This document shows positions 45,941 through 56,967 of a stretch of 64,000 nt of DNA, piece after piece. Positions within the stretch are counted from its first letter, which is position 1; every line of letters starts with the position of its first letter. The notes below the pieces were generated by a model that saw only the letters and a list, made by a program, of their open reading frames with translations, ran no database searches and had not been told where the DNA came from. The position numbers were made by a program, and so were the translations under genes. Where the stretch lies: assembly GCF_020148005.1 (NCBI RefSeq), contig NZ_JAGXFD010000001.1, forward strand, positions 850,825 to 914,824. The letters run 5' to 3'. The DNA is from Modicisalibacter tunisiensis (GTDB lineage Bacteria; Pseudomonadota; Gammaproteobacteria; Pseudomonadales; Halomonadaceae).

Positions 45941-48007
45941 ATGGCTTCCAATACCCTACTGGTCGAACTGGGCGTCGAGGAACTGCCGCCGGGTGCCATC
46001 GATGCCCTGGCCGACGGCCTGGCCGACGGCCTCGTCGCCGGCCTGCGCGAGGCGGAAGTCGCCTTCGGCGAGGTCCAGGCCTACGCCACCCCGCGTCGCC
46101 TGGCCGTGCAGGTTCGCGAGCTGGCCGACAAGCAGCCCGACCGCGAGATCGAGCGCCGCGGCCCGGCGCTGGCCGCGGCCTTCAAGGACGGCCAGCCGAC
46201 CAGGGCCGCCGAGGGCTTCGCGCGCTCCTGCGGCGTCACGGTAAACGAGCTGATCCACCTGGAAACCGACAAGGGCACCTGGCTGGGCTACCGCTACGAG
46301 CAACCCGGCGAGGCGGTCACCGCTCTGCTGCCGGATATCCTGACCAAGGCCGTCGCCGGTCTTCCGGTGCCCAAGAACATGCGCTGGGGCGCCTCGCGCA
46401 TCGAGTTCTCGCGCCCCGTGCACTGGCTGGTCACGCTCTACGGCAGCGACGTGGTCGCGGCCGAGGTACTGGGCCTGGCGGCCGGCCGCGAGACCCGCGG
46501 CCACCGCTTCCATGCGCCGGCGCCCCTGAGCCTGGCCCACGCCGACGATTACCTGACGACCCTCGAGGACGCCTACGTGCTGGCCGACCGCCGGGTGCGC
46601 CGCGAGCGCATCCGCGAGCAGGTGCTGGCCGAGGCCGAGGTCCAGGACGCCACCGCGGTCATCGACCCGGCGCTGCTCGACGAGGTCAGCGGCCTGGTGG
46701 AATGGCCGGTGGCACTGACCGGCAGCTTCGACGACCGCTTCCTCGAGGTGCCGGCGGAATGCCTGATCTCGTCGATGAAGGCCAACCAGAAGTACTTCCA
46801 CCTGCTGGACGCCGACGGCAAGCTCAAGCCGCTGTTCATCACCATTTCGAACATCGACAGCCGTGACCCGCAGCAGGTCATCGAAGGCAACGAGAAGGTG
46901 ATTCGCCCACGCCTGGCCGACGCCGCCTTCTTCTACGAGACCGACCTTCGCCACAGCCTGGTCTCGCGCCGCGAGGGGCTGGGCAGCGTGGTCTTCCAGC
47001 AGCAGCTGGGCACGCTGGCCGACAAGGCTGACCGCAGCGAGGCGACGGCCCGCTTCATCGCCGAACGCATCGCCGGCGACGCCGAGCACGCCGGCCGCGC
47101 CGCCCAGCTGGCCAAGTGCGACCTGGTCAGCGAGATGGTCCTCGAGTTCCCCGAGCTGCAGGGCATCATGGGCTGCTACTATGCGCGCCACGACGGCGAG
47201 CCCGAGGAGGTCGCCCAGGCGCTGCACGAGCAGTACCTGCCGCGCTTCGCCAGCGACGCCGTGCCGGCCACCAAAACCGGACTGGCCCTGGCCCTGGCCG
47301 ACCGCCTCGATACCCTGACCGGCATCTTCGGCATCGGGGCGCGCCCCACCGGGGCCAAGGACCCGTTCGCCCTGCGCCGGGCCGCGATCGGCGTGCTCAA
47401 TATCCTGATCAAGGCCGAGCTCGACCTGGACCTGCGCGAACTGCTCGAAGAGGCCGCCGCTCAGCACCGCCACCTGCCCAAGGCCGAGGGACTGGTCGAT
47501 ACGGTACTCGAGTACATGCTCGACCGCTTCCGCGCCTGGACCCAGGACGAAGGTATTCCCGTCGAGGTCTATCTGGCCGTGCGCTCGCGCCCGGTCACGC
47601 GACCGCTGGATTTCGCCCGGCGCATCCACGCCGTCAGCGCCTTCAGCCACCGCGAGGAAGCCGCCGCCCTGGCCGCCGCCAACAAGCGCGTGTCCAACAT
47701 CCTGGCCAAGCAGGCCGACGATGTCGCCGAAGAGGTCGATGCCACCCTGCTCGAATCCGATGCCGAGCGCGCCCTGGCCGACGCCCTGGCCGCCCGTCGC
47801 CGCGAGGTCGCGCCGCTGATCGCCGAGGCCCGCTACAGCGAGGCTCTCGATGCATTGGCGGCGCTGCGCGAGCCGGTGGACACCTTCTTCGACGAGGTTA
47901 TGGTCATGGCCGACGATCAGGCGGTGCGCCGCAATCGCCTGGCGCTGCTGGCCGACCTGCAGGGGCTGTTCCTCGAAGTCGCCGATATCGCCGAGCTGCC
48001 GCAGTAA
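45941..48007 (+). CDS. glyS: Glycine-tRNA ligase beta subunit
   Basis: A 688-residue subunit that binds tRNA and helps aminoacylation. Family segments are LVELGVEELPPGAIDALA at the start, MRWGASRIEFSRPVHWLV, ISSMKANQKYFHLLD, DPFALRRAAIGVLNILI and, near the C terminus, FFDEVMVMADDQAVRRNRLALL. ATG 45941 is preferred to the TTG at 45935 that overlaps the glyQ stop. It is translationally close to glyQ, and followed by a terminator at 48031-48060. Confidence 0.98.
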   Translation: MASNTLLVELGVEELPPGAIDALADGLADGLVAGLREAEVAFGEVQAYATPRRLAVQVRELADKQPDREIERRGPALAAAFKDGQPTRAAEGFARSCGVTVNELIHLETDKGTWLGYRYEQPGEAVTALLPDILTKAVAGLPVPKNMRWGASRIEFSRPVHWLVTLYGSDVVAAEVLGLAAGRETRGHRFHAPAPLSLAHADDYLTTLEDAYVLADRRVRRERIREQVLAEAEVQDATAVIDPALLDEVSGLVEWPVALTGSFDDRFLEVPAECLISSMKANQKYFHLLDADGKLKPLFITISNIDSRDPQQVIEGNEKVIRPRLADAAFFYETDLRHSLVSRREGLGSVVFQQQLGTLADKADRSEATARFIAERIAGDAEHAGRAAQLAKCDLVSEMVLEFPELQGIMGCYYARHDGEPEEVAQALHEQYLPRFASDAVPATKTGLALALADRLDTLTGIFGIGARPTGAKDPFALRRAAIGVLNILIKAELDLDLRELLEEAAAQHRHLPKAEGLVDTVLEYMLDRFRAWTQDEGIPVEVYLAVRSRPVTRPLDFARRIHAVSAFSHREEAAALAAANKRVSNILAKQADDVAEEVDATLLESDAERALADALAARRREVAPLIAEARYSEALDALAALREPVDTFFDEVMVMADDQAVRRNRLALLADLQGLFLEVADIAELPQ

Positions 48008-48030
48008 GCCTGCGGCTCATCTGCCAACCG

Positions 48031-48060
48031 AAACGCCGGTGCCGATGCACCGGCGTTTTT
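48031..48060 (+). terminator. Intrinsic terminator after glyQS
   Basis: AACGCCGGTG pairs with CACCGGCGTT around a 6-base loop, followed directly by TTTTT. It is a textbook rho-independent terminator 24 bases beyond the glyS stop. Confidence 0.92.
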
Positions 48061-48078
48061 CGTTGGTGGGTTCCGCGA

Positions 48079-48094
48079 TGTTTCACGTGAAACA
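48079..48094. other. parS: parS centromere site 1
   Basis: Perfect 16-bp palindrome TGTTTCACGTGAAACA, the canonical ParB-binding site, in the gap between glyS and gmhB. It is 31 bases from site 2. Confidence 0.92.
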
Positions 48095-48124
48095 TCATCC
48101 CGCCTCTCGAGACCCGTAGCCCGT

Positions 48125-48140
48125 TGTTTCACGTGAAACA
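48125..48140. other. parS: parS centromere site 2
   Basis: A second perfect TGTTTCACGTGAAACA in the same gap, 37 bases before the gmhB start codon. ParB spreading here could affect gmhB expression. Confidence 0.92.
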
Positions 48141-48176
48141 CCCGCCTACACTGGCCTTTTGCGTCAGGTGCGCCCC

Positions 48177-48743
48177 ATGACCGACAAGCTCGTCATCCTC
48201 GATCGCGACGGCGTCATCAATCACGACTCCGACGCCTACATCAAGTCGGCCGACGAATTCCGGCCCTATCCGCAGGCCGTCGACGCCATCGTCCGGCTCT
48301 GTCACGCCGGCTTTCAGGTCGCCATGGCCACCAACCAGTCGGGGCTCGCCCGCGGCTACTTCGACCGGGCCACGCTGGAGGCCATGCACTGCCGGCTGCA
48401 GCAGCGCCTCGCCGAGCGCGGCGCCCGGCTCGCCCACATCGCCGTCTGCCCGCATGGCCCGGACGACGGCTGCGACTGCCGCAAGCCCCGCCCCGGCCTG
48501 CTGGAAGACATTCGCCGCACCCTCGGCCTGCACTCGCTGAAGGGCGCCTGGATGGTCGGCGACAGCCTGCGCGACATCGAGGCCGGCCGCGCGGCCGGAT
48601 GTCGCGTGGCGCTGGTACGCACCGGCAAGGGCACACGGACCCTCGAGCACCATGCCGAGGCGCTCGCCGAGGTACCCGTTCACGACGACCTCGCGGCCTT
48701 CGTCGAGGCCCTGCTGACCGGCCGCACCACCCGGACGAGCTGA
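48177..48743 (+). CDS. gmhB: D-glycero-beta-D-manno-heptose 1,7-bisphosphate 7-phosphatase
   Basis: A 188-residue HAD-family phosphatase that removes the 7-phosphate between the two HldE steps of ADP-heptose synthesis. The nucleophile motif is VILDRDGVINHDSDAYI, followed by ATNQSGLARGYF, a zinc-binding set in CPHGPDDGCDCRKPRPG, and WMVGDSLRDIEAGRAAG. The ATG at 48177 is preferred to a codon 18 bases upstream. It completes the heptose route begun by hldE. In pseudomonads it also follows glyS. Confidence 0.94.
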   Translation: MTDKLVILDRDGVINHDSDAYIKSADEFRPYPQAVDAIVRLCHAGFQVAMATNQSGLARGYFDRATLEAMHCRLQQRLAERGARLAHIAVCPHGPDDGCDCRKPRPGLLEDIRRTLGLHSLKGAWMVGDSLRDIEAGRAAGCRVALVRTGKGTRTLEHHAEALAEVPVHDDLAAFVEALLTGRTTRTS

Positions 48744-48755
48744 TCCGGAGCACGC

Positions 48756-49634
48756 ATGGACCATCGTCAGCTGACCTTCCTGGTCGCCCTCGCCCGGGAG
48801 CGGCACTTCGGCCGGGCCGCCGAGGCCTGTCACGTCACGCAGCCGACGCTCTCGGCCCGCCTGCAGCAGCTCGAGGAGGAGCTGGGCACGCCGCTGATCC
48901 GGCGCAGCCGCCGCTTCGAGGGACTGACACCCGAGGGCCAGCGGGTGCTCGCCCATGCCCACCGCATCCTCGACGAATTCGATGCCCTGCGTGCCGACGT
49001 CGGCCCCGACACCGCGCCCAGCGGCTGCCTGAGCCTGGGCGTGATCCCCACGGCACTGTATGCCCTCGACGTACGGCTGCCGGCGCTGCGCCGCGCCTTT
49101 CCCCGGCTGCGCCTTCACGTTCGCGAACTGGCCACGCTGGCCCTCGCCCAGGGGCTCGAGGACGGCTCGCTGGATCTGGTGCTGGGCTACACCGACGCCC
49201 CGGCCATGGCCGGCTATGCGCACCGTGAACTCTACCGCGAACACCCGGCGCTGATCGCCTCGCCGGCCTATTTCTCGCTGCCCGAGGTACCCCACTGGCA
49301 GGCGCTCGGCCAGTGGCCGCTGTGCCTGCTGACGCCGGAGATGGAGCATCGCAAGCGGCTCGAGACACGGCTGGCCGAACACGGCATCGCGGTGGCCCCG
49401 GTCGTCGAGGCCAATTCGATCGCCACCCTGGAAGCCATGCTGCAGGCCGGCGTCGGTGCCAGCGTGCTGCCGGCGCACTTCGCCGAACGCGCTACCGGTC
49501 AGGCACCGCTGACCGCCCGCCGCCTGCCCGGCGACGGGGATCGCGTCGGCCTGCTGTGGCACGCCACCCGCGCGCCCAGCCGGCGTCTTCAGGCAGCCCT
49601 GTCGCTGTGGCAGGCCGACGCCGAGACGAGATGA
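48756..49634 (+). CDS. LysR family transcriptional regulator
   Basis: A 292-residue regulator. The N-terminal helix-turn-helix is LTFLVALARERHFGRAAEAC, continuing with HVTQPTLSARLQQLEEELG; the C-terminal two-lobed effector domain begins LSLGVIPTALYALDVRLP and contains the LGYTDAP loop. The effector-domain reading is close to the CysB/OxyR-like general pattern, with no conserved redox Cys pair evident. It lies 12 bases after gmhB and about 95 bases upstream of the FdhF-type gene on the same strand, which it may control. Confidence 0.87.
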   Translation: MDHRQLTFLVALARERHFGRAAEACHVTQPTLSARLQQLEEELGTPLIRRSRRFEGLTPEGQRVLAHAHRILDEFDALRADVGPDTAPSGCLSLGVIPTALYALDVRLPALRRAFPRLRLHVRELATLALAQGLEDGSLDLVLGYTDAPAMAGYAHRELYREHPALIASPAYFSLPEVPHWQALGQWPLCLLTPEMEHRKRLETRLAEHGIAVAPVVEANSIATLEAMLQAGVGASVLPAHFAERATGQAPLTARRLPGDGDRVGLLWHATRAPSRRLQAALSLWQADAETR

Positions 49635-49729
49635 TCGGTGGCGTCTATCGCCTCATCCGTCAGAACAATTGGTCGCCGGAGCAGGATCACCGTAAGCTGA
49701 AAGGCTGAATCGACTGCCGGAGCTTGCCC

Positions 49730-52102
49730 ATGAGCGACTCGTCCCTGCCGACCGACGACACCCTTCCCCAGGCCGAACCGCGCAAGACCCGCCATCCGCG
49801 CATCGCTCCCTACCCCGGCCCCGCCGGCGGCTGGGGCGCGCTGAAGAGCGTCGGCCGGCACCTGTTGCACAACCAGTCGCCGCTCAAGGGCAGCCGCTCC
49901 CTGTTGGCCACCAATCAGCCCGAAGGATTCGACTGCCCGGGCTGCGCCTGGGGCGACCCCAATCACGAATCCTCCTTCGAGTTCTGCGAGAACGGCGTCA
50001 AGGCCGTGGCCTGGGAGACCACCGCCAAACGAGTCACCCGGCGCTTCTTCGCGCAGCACACGGTCAGCGAGCTGCGAGATTGGGACGACTTCCGCCTCGA
50101 GGACCAGGGCCGGCTCACCGAACCGATGCGCTACGATGCGGGCAGCGACCGTTATCAGCCCATCGGCTGGGATGACGCCTTCGCCCTGATCGCCGAACAG
50201 TTAGCCGCCATCGATCCCGACCGCGCGCTGTTCTATACCTCCGGCCGGGCCAGCAACGAGGCGGCCTACCTCTACCAGCTGTTCGCCCGGGTCTATGGCA
50301 CCAACAACCTGCCGGACTGCTCCAACATGTGCCATGAGGCCAGCGGGCTGGGCATGACGGCCAGTCTCGGCGTCGGCAAGGGCACGGTGTCGCTGGAGGA
50401 CTTCGAGCACGCCGACGCCATCTTCGTGTTCGGCCAGAACCCCGGCACCAACCACCCGCGCATGCTCGGCGACCTGCGTCGCGCCGCCGAGCGCGGCGCG
50501 GCGATCGTCACCTTCAACCCGCTGCGCGAACGGGGGCTGGAGCGCTTCGCCGACCCGCAGAACACCCGCGAGATGCTGCGCGGCGGCAGCCACCGCATCA
50601 GCTCGCACTACTTCCAGCCCAAGCTGGGCGGCGACATGGCCGCGGTGCGCGGCATCGCCAAGGCGCTGTTCGCGATGATCGACGACGGTAATTACACCCC
50701 CGACCGGGCCTTCCTCGACAGCCTGACCGAGGGCCTGGACGCCTGGCGAGCCCGGGTGGAGGCCACCGACTGGGCACGCATCGAGGCCCAGTCCGGCCTG
50801 GGCCGCGACGATCTCACCCGCGCCGCGACGGTCTATGCGCAGTCCCGGCGCGTCATCGCTACCTGGGCGATGGGCATCACCCAGCACGTGCATTCGGTCG
50901 ACACCGTGCGCGAGATCGTCAATCTGCTGCTGCTGGGCGGCCACGTGGGCCGCGAAGGCGCCGGACTGTGCCCGGTTCGCGGCCATTCCAACGTCCAGGG
51001 CAACCGCACCGTGGGCATCGACGAGAAGGCCCCGGGCTGGCTGATCGACGCCCTCGAGGCCCGCTACGGCCTGACCCTGCCGCGCCGCCCGGGGCACAAT
51101 ACGGTGTCGGCGATCGGCGCCCTGGAAAGGGGCAAGGCGAACGTATTCATCGCTCTGGGTGGCAACTTCGCCCGCGCAACGCCGGACACTCCGCGCACCG
51201 AGGCGGCACTGGGCCGGACCCGGCTCAACGTGCAGATCAGCACCAAGCTCAATCGCAGCCACCTGATGATCGGCGAGGAGGCACTGATCCTGCCCTGCCT
51301 GGGACGCAGCGAGTTCGATCGTCAGGGTCCAGACGGCGACGTGCAGGCGGTCAGCGTCGAGGATTCCATGTCGATGGTGCACGCCAGCCGGGGGCGCATG
51401 GAGCCGGCCTCGGCGGCGCTGCGCTCGGAGCCGGCGATCGTCGCCGGCATCGCCGAAGCGACCCTCGCCCTCACGCATACCCTGCGTGAGGCGACCGGCC
51501 AAGCCCTCGACTGGCGGGGCTGGGTCGACGACTACGATCGTATCCGCGCGGAAATCGAAGCGGTGATTCCCGGCTTCGAGGCGTTCAACGCTCGTCTGCG
51601 TCGGCATCGGGGGTTCGCCCTCGACAACCCGGCCCGGCAGCGGCGCTTCGTCACGCCCTCGGGCAAGGCGGTCTTCTCGAACGCCGAGCTGCCCGACGCG
51701 GTGATGCACCAGCGGCTTCATGAGCGTCGCGATGCGGGCTGGCTGACGCTGCAGACCCTGCGCAGTCACGACCAGTACAACACCACGGTCTACGGTTACG
51801 ATGACCGCTACCGGGGCGTTCACGGCCAGCGCCGGGTGCTGTTCATCAACGCCGAGGACCTCGAGCGCCTGGGGCTGCGTGATGGCGACTGGGTGGATCT
51901 GGTCGGCGAATCGCATGGAGATCGCGAACGCCGGGCGGACGCCTTCCGCCTGGTCAGCTACGCCATCCCGGCCGGCTGCTGTGCGGCCTACTACCCCGAG
52001 ACCAACCCGCTGGTGCCGCTGGAAAGCGTCGGCATCGGCTCCGACACGCCGACCTCCAAGGCGGTGGCGATCCGACTCGAGCCCAGCCGCCGCCTCGCCT
52101 GA
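49730..52102 (+). CDS. FdhF/YdeP family molybdopterin oxidoreductase
   Basis: A 790-residue cytoplasmic molybdenum enzyme resembling YdeP/FdhF-like formate dehydrogenase-type proteins. N-terminal DCPGCAWGDPN has two Cys for an iron-sulfur cluster with C further on (FEFCENG). Molybdopterin segments include LFYTSGRASNEAAYLYQLFAR, NLPDCSNMCHEASGLG, FGQNPGTNHPRML, the LLLLGGHVGREGAGLCPVRGHSNVQGNRT (read as LGGHVGREGAGLCPVRGHSN) cofactor region, and VTPSGKAVF. No Sec codon is needed. CGGAG precedes the ATG at 49730; a TTG 6 bases earlier is rejected. Physiological substrate is unknown (the E. coli relative aids acid tolerance). It is convergent with gyrB. Confidence 0.86.
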   Translation: MSDSSLPTDDTLPQAEPRKTRHPRIAPYPGPAGGWGALKSVGRHLLHNQSPLKGSRSLLATNQPEGFDCPGCAWGDPNHESSFEFCENGVKAVAWETTAKRVTRRFFAQHTVSELRDWDDFRLEDQGRLTEPMRYDAGSDRYQPIGWDDAFALIAEQLAAIDPDRALFYTSGRASNEAAYLYQLFARVYGTNNLPDCSNMCHEASGLGMTASLGVGKGTVSLEDFEHADAIFVFGQNPGTNHPRMLGDLRRAAERGAAIVTFNPLRERGLERFADPQNTREMLRGGSHRISSHYFQPKLGGDMAAVRGIAKALFAMIDDGNYTPDRAFLDSLTEGLDAWRARVEATDWARIEAQSGLGRDDLTRAATVYAQSRRVIATWAMGITQHVHSVDTVREIVNLLLLGGHVGREGAGLCPVRGHSNVQGNRTVGIDEKAPGWLIDALEARYGLTLPRRPGHNTVSAIGALERGKANVFIALGGNFARATPDTPRTEAALGRTRLNVQISTKLNRSHLMIGEEALILPCLGRSEFDRQGPDGDVQAVSVEDSMSMVHASRGRMEPASAALRSEPAIVAGIAEATLALTHTLREATGQALDWRGWVDDYDRIRAEIEAVIPGFEAFNARLRRHRGFALDNPARQRRFVTPSGKAVFSNAELPDAVMHQRLHERRDAGWLTLQTLRSHDQYNTTVYGYDDRYRGVHGQRRVLFINAEDLERLGLRDGDWVDLVGESHGDRERRADAFRLVSYAIPAGCCAAYYPETNPLVPLESVGIGSDTPTSKAVAIRLEPSRRLA

Positions 52103-52124
52103 CGACATCGCCAACCGTACTTAC

Positions 52125-52163
52125 GAAAACGCCCCGGCCGAAGCTTTCGACCAGGGCGTTTTC
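52125..52163. terminator. Bidirectional terminator between the FdhF-type gene and gyrB
   Basis: GAAAACGCCC at 52125-52134 pairs with GGGCGTTTTC at 52154-52163. Both sides end in A/T runs, as suits a gap between convergent genes. Confidence 0.75.
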
Positions 52164-52172
52164 CGGACGGCA

Positions 52173-52188
52173 TGTTTCACGTGAAACA
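52173..52188. other. parS: parS centromere site 3
   Basis: Perfect TGTTTCACGTGAAACA in the gap between the FdhF-type gene and gyrB, just beyond the shared terminator, 26 bases from the gyrB stop. Confidence 0.92.
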
Positions 52189-52214
52189 TGCCGACGGGCG
52201 GTGGACTCTCGGGG

Positions 52215-54638
<2,424 letters not shown>

Positions 54639-54654
54639 CTACTCCGTCGTGAAG

Positions 54655-55746
54655 TCATGTTCCGTGTGCTGTCAGTCGGCCCTGTTTCACGTGAAACATC
54701 GCCATGGCCGTGCCCGGTTGCCACGCCTCCACCAGCGCCTCGGCATCGACGCTGGTGATGAAGACCTGGCACTGCATGCGTGCCAGCCAGTGGCAGAAGA
54801 GGCGGCGGTGGGCGGCGTCCAGCTCGGCCGGCAGGTCGTCGATCAGGTAGACGCAGGTCCGGCCCGTGCACTGCTCGAGCAGCCGCCCCTGGGCCAGCTT
54901 CAGCGCGCTGACCACGAGCTTCTGCTGTCCGCGGGAAAGCACCTCGACCGCCGGCCGGCGATCGACCCGGATGCGCAGATCGGCACGCTGCGGCCCCTGC
55001 TGGGTGAAGCCCATCTGCCGATCCGTCAACCGGCCCTGCGCGAGCAGTTCGGCGAGATCGCGCTGACGGTCCCAGCCGCGGTGGTAGCGCAGCACCAGCC
55101 CCGGCAGGGGCAGCAGCTCGGCCAGCGTCGCCTCGAAGACCGGCAGGAAATCCGCCATGTAGGCGCTGCGCAGCGCGTCCAGTCGCTCGCTCCAGTGCAC
55201 CAGCTCCCGTTCCCAGACGGTCATCGACTGATCGTCCATTCTATCATGCCTGAGCAGGGCGTTCCGATGTTTCAGTGCCCGGCGCATGCGCCGCCAGGCC
55301 TCGAGGAAATCGTGTTTCACGTGAAACACGCCCCAGTCGAGAAACTCGCGACGCGCCGCCGGCGACCCCTCCAGCAGGCGGAAGGCGTCGGGGTTGATCA
55401 GCTGCAGGGGCAGCGCCTCGACGAGCCGGGCGACCCGCCCCACTCGCTCGCCGGCCATGCGCATCTCCAGCTCCGCCTGCTGGCGGTGGCGCCGAACCCC
55501 CAGGGGCACGGGGGGATCGCCCATCAGTCGCCCGTGCAGGGTGACACTGTCGTGGTCGTGATGGATGGCGTGCTTGAGCTGCTGGGTGCGGAACGAGCGG
55601 CCCATGCCCAGGATGTGGATACCCTCGAGCAGGCTGGTCTTGCCGCTGCCGTTGTCGCCGCTGATCAGGTTGACGGTGGCCGAGGGTCGCATCTCCAGCG
55701 GCGCCAGATTGCGCAGGCCCTGAAACGAGAGGCGATCGAGAGGCAT
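54655..55746 (-). CDS. recF: DNA replication and repair protein RecF
   Basis: A 363-residue SMC-like ATPase that loads RecA at gaps together with RecO and RecR. It begins with LDRLSFQGLRNLAPLEM, a Walker A GDNGSGKTSLLEGI, the ABC signature LSRGQQKLVVSALKLAQ and the Walker B CVYLIDDLPAELDAAH. Two parS sites lie inside the gene: one at 55313-55328 in mid coding, reading as VFHVKH, and one at 54683-54698 near the end, reading as FHVKQ. The gene is 46 bases after dnaN. Confidence 0.96.
   Translation of the reverse strand: MPLDRLSFQGLRNLAPLEMRPSATVNLISGDNGSGKTSLLEGIHILGMGRSFRTQQLKHAIHHDHDSVTLHGRLMGDPPVPLGVRRHRQQAELEMRMAGERVGRVARLVEALPLQLINPDAFRLLEGSPAARREFLDWGVFHVKHDFLEAWRRMRRALKHRNALLRHDRMDDQSMTVWERELVHWSERLDALRSAYMADFLPVFEATLAELLPLPGLVLRYHRGWDRQRDLAELLAQGRLTDRQMGFTQQGPQRADLRIRVDRRPAVEVLSRGQQKLVVSALKLAQGRLLEQCTGRTCVYLIDDLPAELDAAHRRLFCHWLARMQCQVFITSVDAEALVEAWQPGTAMAMFHVKQGRLTAHGT
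54683..54698. other. parS: parS centromere site 4 (inside the 3' end of recF)
   Basis: Perfect TGTTTCACGTGAAACA within the last codons of recF, encoding FHVKQ on the minus strand. Confidence 0.92.
55313..55328. other. parS: parS centromere site 5 (inside recF)
   Basis: Perfect TGTTTCACGTGAAACA in the middle of recF, encoding VFHVKH. It is the site nearest oriC, about 3.1 kb from dnaA's start. Confidence 0.92.
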
Positions 55747-55792
55747 GGAGGATTCCGGGAGCGCCCGGAGGCGCTCCGTCGCGGTGGGCGGA

Positions 55793-56896
55793 TTACAGAC
55801 GCATGGGCATGACGACGTAGAGGGCGTCGCCGCCGCCGGGCTCTTCCATGATGGCGCTGCTGTTGGGATCGGACAGGGTCATCTGCATGCGCTCGTTGTC
55901 CAGCGCGTTGAGCACGTCGATCAGATAGCCGACGTTGAAGCCGATCTCCATGGCATTGCCGTCGTATTCGATGGCCACGTTCTCCTCGGCTTCCTCCTGC
56001 TCCGGGTTGTTGGCCAGTACGCGCAGGTTGCCCTCCTCGAGGTTGAGGCGCACGCCGCGATACTTCTCGTTGGAGAGGATCGAGGTCCGCGAGAGGACCT
56101 GGCGCAGCTCGGCGCGGTCGGCGATGAAGGTCTTGTCGCCGCCGCGCGGAATCACCCGCTCGTAGTCGGGGAACTTGCCGTCCACCAGCTTGGAGGTGAA
56201 GGTGAACTCGCCGGTGTGGGCACGCACGTGGTTGGCACCCAGCGTCAGGTTGACCGGCTCGTCGCTGCCGTCGAGCAGCCGTGACAGCTCGAGCACGCCC
56301 TTGCGCGGCACGATCAGCTTCTGGGCCGGCTCGACGTCGATCTCGGCGCTGCGCGTGCACATGGCCAGGCGATGGCCGTCGGTGGCCACCGTGCGCACCA
56401 GGTGATGGCCGAACTCCAGCAGCATGCCGTTGAGGTAGTAGCGCACGTCCTGCTGGGCCATGGCGAAGCCGGTGGCATCGATCAGGTGCTTGAGCGTGCC
56501 CCGCGCCAGGCTCAGCTCCTGGCTGGCCTGACCGTCCTCGATGTTGGGAAACTCGGCCACCGGCAGGGTGGAGAGCGTGAAGCGCGAACGCCCGGCACGC
56601 AGGATCGCGCGCCCGTCCTCCAGCGAGAAGGTGATCTCGGACTGCTCGGGCAGCGACTTGCAGATGTCCATCAGCTTGCGCGCGGGCACCGTCGCCGAGC
56701 CGGGCTCGTCGACCTGGGTGGGCTCGGCGCGGCCGATCAGCTCCACCTCGAGGTCGGTGCCGGTCAGGGCCAGACGGGCGTCCTGCACCTCGATCAGCAC
56801 GTTGGACAGCACCGGCAGCGTCTGGCGGCGCTCGACGACGCCGGCCACCAGCGACAGCGGGCGCAGCAGGGCTTCGCGGGCGATGGAAAATTTCAT
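55793..56896 (-). CDS. dnaN: DNA polymerase III subunit beta (sliding clamp)
   Basis: A 367-residue clamp subunit that tethers polymerase III to DNA. Family text is clear: KFSIAREALLRPLSLVAGVVERRQTLPVLSNVLIE (read as REALLRPLSLVAGVVERRQT), VPARKLMDICKSL, LKHLIDATGFAMAQQDVRYYLNGML (read as FAMAQQDVRYYLNGMLLEF), VATDGHRLA, and the C-terminal YVVMPMRL clamp end. It lies 71 bases downstream of dnaA on the same strand. Confidence 0.98.
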   Translation of the reverse strand: MKFSIAREALLRPLSLVAGVVERRQTLPVLSNVLIEVQDARLALTGTDLEVELIGRAEPTQVDEPGSATVPARKLMDICKSLPEQSEITFSLEDGRAILRAGRSRFTLSTLPVAEFPNIEDGQASQELSLARGTLKHLIDATGFAMAQQDVRYYLNGMLLEFGHHLVRTVATDGHRLAMCTRSAEIDVEPAQKLIVPRKGVLELSRLLDGSDEPVNLTLGANHVRAHTGEFTFTSKLVDGKFPDYERVIPRGGDKTFIADRAELRQVLSRTSILSNEKYRGVRLNLEEGNLRVLANNPEQEEAEENVAIEYDGNAMEIGFNVGYLIDVLNALDNERMQMTLSDPNSSAIMEEPGGGDALYVVMPMRL

Positions 56897-56967
56897 GAGG
56901 GCTCCACTCTATGTCCTGAATATCAAGGCGATGTTCGTGCCGCCGGTTCGGCGGGATGCTCGTCGTC

